DNA of 5,113 nucleotides. Source: an uncultured Lachnospiraceae bacterium. GTDB taxonomy: Bacteria; Bacillota; Clostridia; Lachnospirales; Lachnospiraceae. Position 1 is the first letter of the stretch, and each line of letters opens with the position of its first letter. The DNA is taken from assembly GCA_902803635.1 (NCBI GenBank), contig CADCQU010000154.1:1-5113 (forward strand). The letters run 5' to 3'. The notes below the pieces were generated by a model. The model had not been told where the DNA came from and made no database searches. It saw nothing but the letters and a program-made list of their open reading frames with translations. Shown here piece after piece: positions 4,472 to 5,113 of this stretch. The translations under genes were made by a program, and so were the position numbers.

Positions 4472-5113
4472 ATGAAAAAGAGAATCAGCCCGGCACTTGT
4501 GACGGCGCTTGTCATGTTCGGCGTGGCCATTGCGGCGGCCGCCTTCTATTTGGTGGATCGCTACATGCCGAACAACAAGGAGGCGGACCTTGCGGAGTAT
4601 TTGCATTTGGCAAATGAAGAGGACGTGGGGCTTGTGGTGGATGGCGAGGTGAGCGAACAGCCGGCGAAGAGACTGCAGGGGGAACTGTACCTGCCTTGTG
4701 ACGCGGTGCGGGAGATGGTGGATCCGGGGCTTTACTACGACGCGGCGGATCATTTGCTGATCCTGACGAAGCCGACGGAGGTGGAGACGGTGCCGGCGGA
4801 CGGGACGGACGCGGCGTTCTGCCTGAAAAATGAGGTTCCGTACGTGTCGGCGGCCTTTGTGAGGGATTACTGCATGGCGGACATGCGCGTATATGGGACG
4901 GAGCTGCCTTCCGGTGGCTCGTCCGATGCAACAGTGGGGGACTCCACCGGGAAGGAAGCGGAAGATTCCGTCGATGCAAATGCAGGTGGCTCCGTCGGAG
5001 AGAATGCGGAAAATGCGACGCAGGAAAAGCTGCCTTATGTGAGCTTCCGAACGGCGGATGCCTATATGGAGGCGGCAGTTGAGACGGACGAGGCGGTTCT
5101 TCGGGAGGAGGGA
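4472..5113 (+). CDS. Membrane-anchored envelope protein, probable GH18 (partial)
   Basis: The first 214 codons of a gene cut by the window end. Residues 1-6 are basic (MKKRIS), and about 8-28 form one hydrophobic segment (Ala/Val-rich), so the protein is exported and anchored by an uncleaved signal or single helix with the rest outside. Residues about 52-140 resemble a copper amine oxidase N-terminal-like domain: a GLVVDGEV strand, then LYLPCDAVREMV, YYDAADHLLILTK and VPYVSAAFVRDY. A Gly/Ser/Glu/Asn-rich linker (about 145-186) follows, then YVSFRTADAYMEAA and DEAVLREEG at the edge. In Lachnospiraceae proteins with this start, I recall an SH3-like domain and a glycoside hydrolase family 18 domain downstream, linked to peptidoglycan or spore wall hydrolysis. 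That domain is outside the window, so the catalytic call is inference. The ATG is supported by the extended -10 promoter and the signal-like N-terminus. Confidence 0.72.
   Translation, partial: MKKRISPALVTALVMFGVAIAAAAFYLVDRYMPNNKEADLAEYLHLANEEDVGLVVDGEVSEQPAKRLQGELYLPCDAVREMVDPGLYYDAADHLLILTKPTEVETVPADGTDAAFCLKNEVPYVSAAFVRDYCMADMRVYGTELPSGGSSDATVGDSTGKEAEDSVDANAGGSVGENAENATQEKLPYVSFRTADAYMEAAVETDEAVLREEG

Overview
The window most likely comes from a fairly GC-rich, low-GC-phylum Gram-positive anaerobe, and Clostridia of the Lachnospiraceae type fit best. The grounds are strong AGGGAGG-type Shine-Dalgarno sequences, sigma-A-like promoters, a MecA adaptor protein (a Firmicutes family), a clostridial-type 2[4Fe-4S] ferredoxin, and a membrane-anchored protein whose N-terminus resembles the GH18/copper-amine-oxidase-N-like proteins I know from Lachnospiraceae. 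The genus is not determined. Coding DNA is GC-rich and the intergenic DNA is much richer in AT.

Layout: 1-133 is a leader with no complete gene. 134-1342 (+) is aspartate kinase (lysC) with a probable internal translation start at 866, followed by a hairpin terminator. 1343-1724 is a convergent intergenic stretch holding the lysC terminator, an AT-rich section, a nested hairpin of unknown role and the ferredoxin terminator. 1725-1895 (-) is a 56-residue ferredoxin. 1896-2316 is a divergent intergenic stretch with the ferredoxin promoter and two dyads, a 12-nt palindrome, an unused Shine-Dalgarno sequence, a short interspersed repeat and a good promoter for the next gene. 2317-3795 (+) is a MecA-family ClpC adaptor about twice the usual length because of a long charged linker. 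3796-4471 has no recognisable gene but is full of signals: a 25-nt direct repeat, a near-consensus promoter, twin TTGACA boxes, a row of hairpins ending in a strong terminator, and the promoter of the last gene. 4472-5113 (+) is the 5' part of a membrane-anchored cell-envelope protein that runs off the window.

The genes look like separate transcription units, each with its own promoter or terminator, and do not form one operon or pathway. They cover aspartate-family amino acid synthesis, low-potential electron transfer, regulated proteolysis and envelope or spore wall hydrolysis. The parts most worth attention are the enlarged MecA, the possible overlapping beta-subunit gene in lysC, and the 676-bp gene-free region, which may encode a structured non-coding RNA. 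I found no CRISPR array, tRNA, rRNA, intact mobile element or recognisable defence system.
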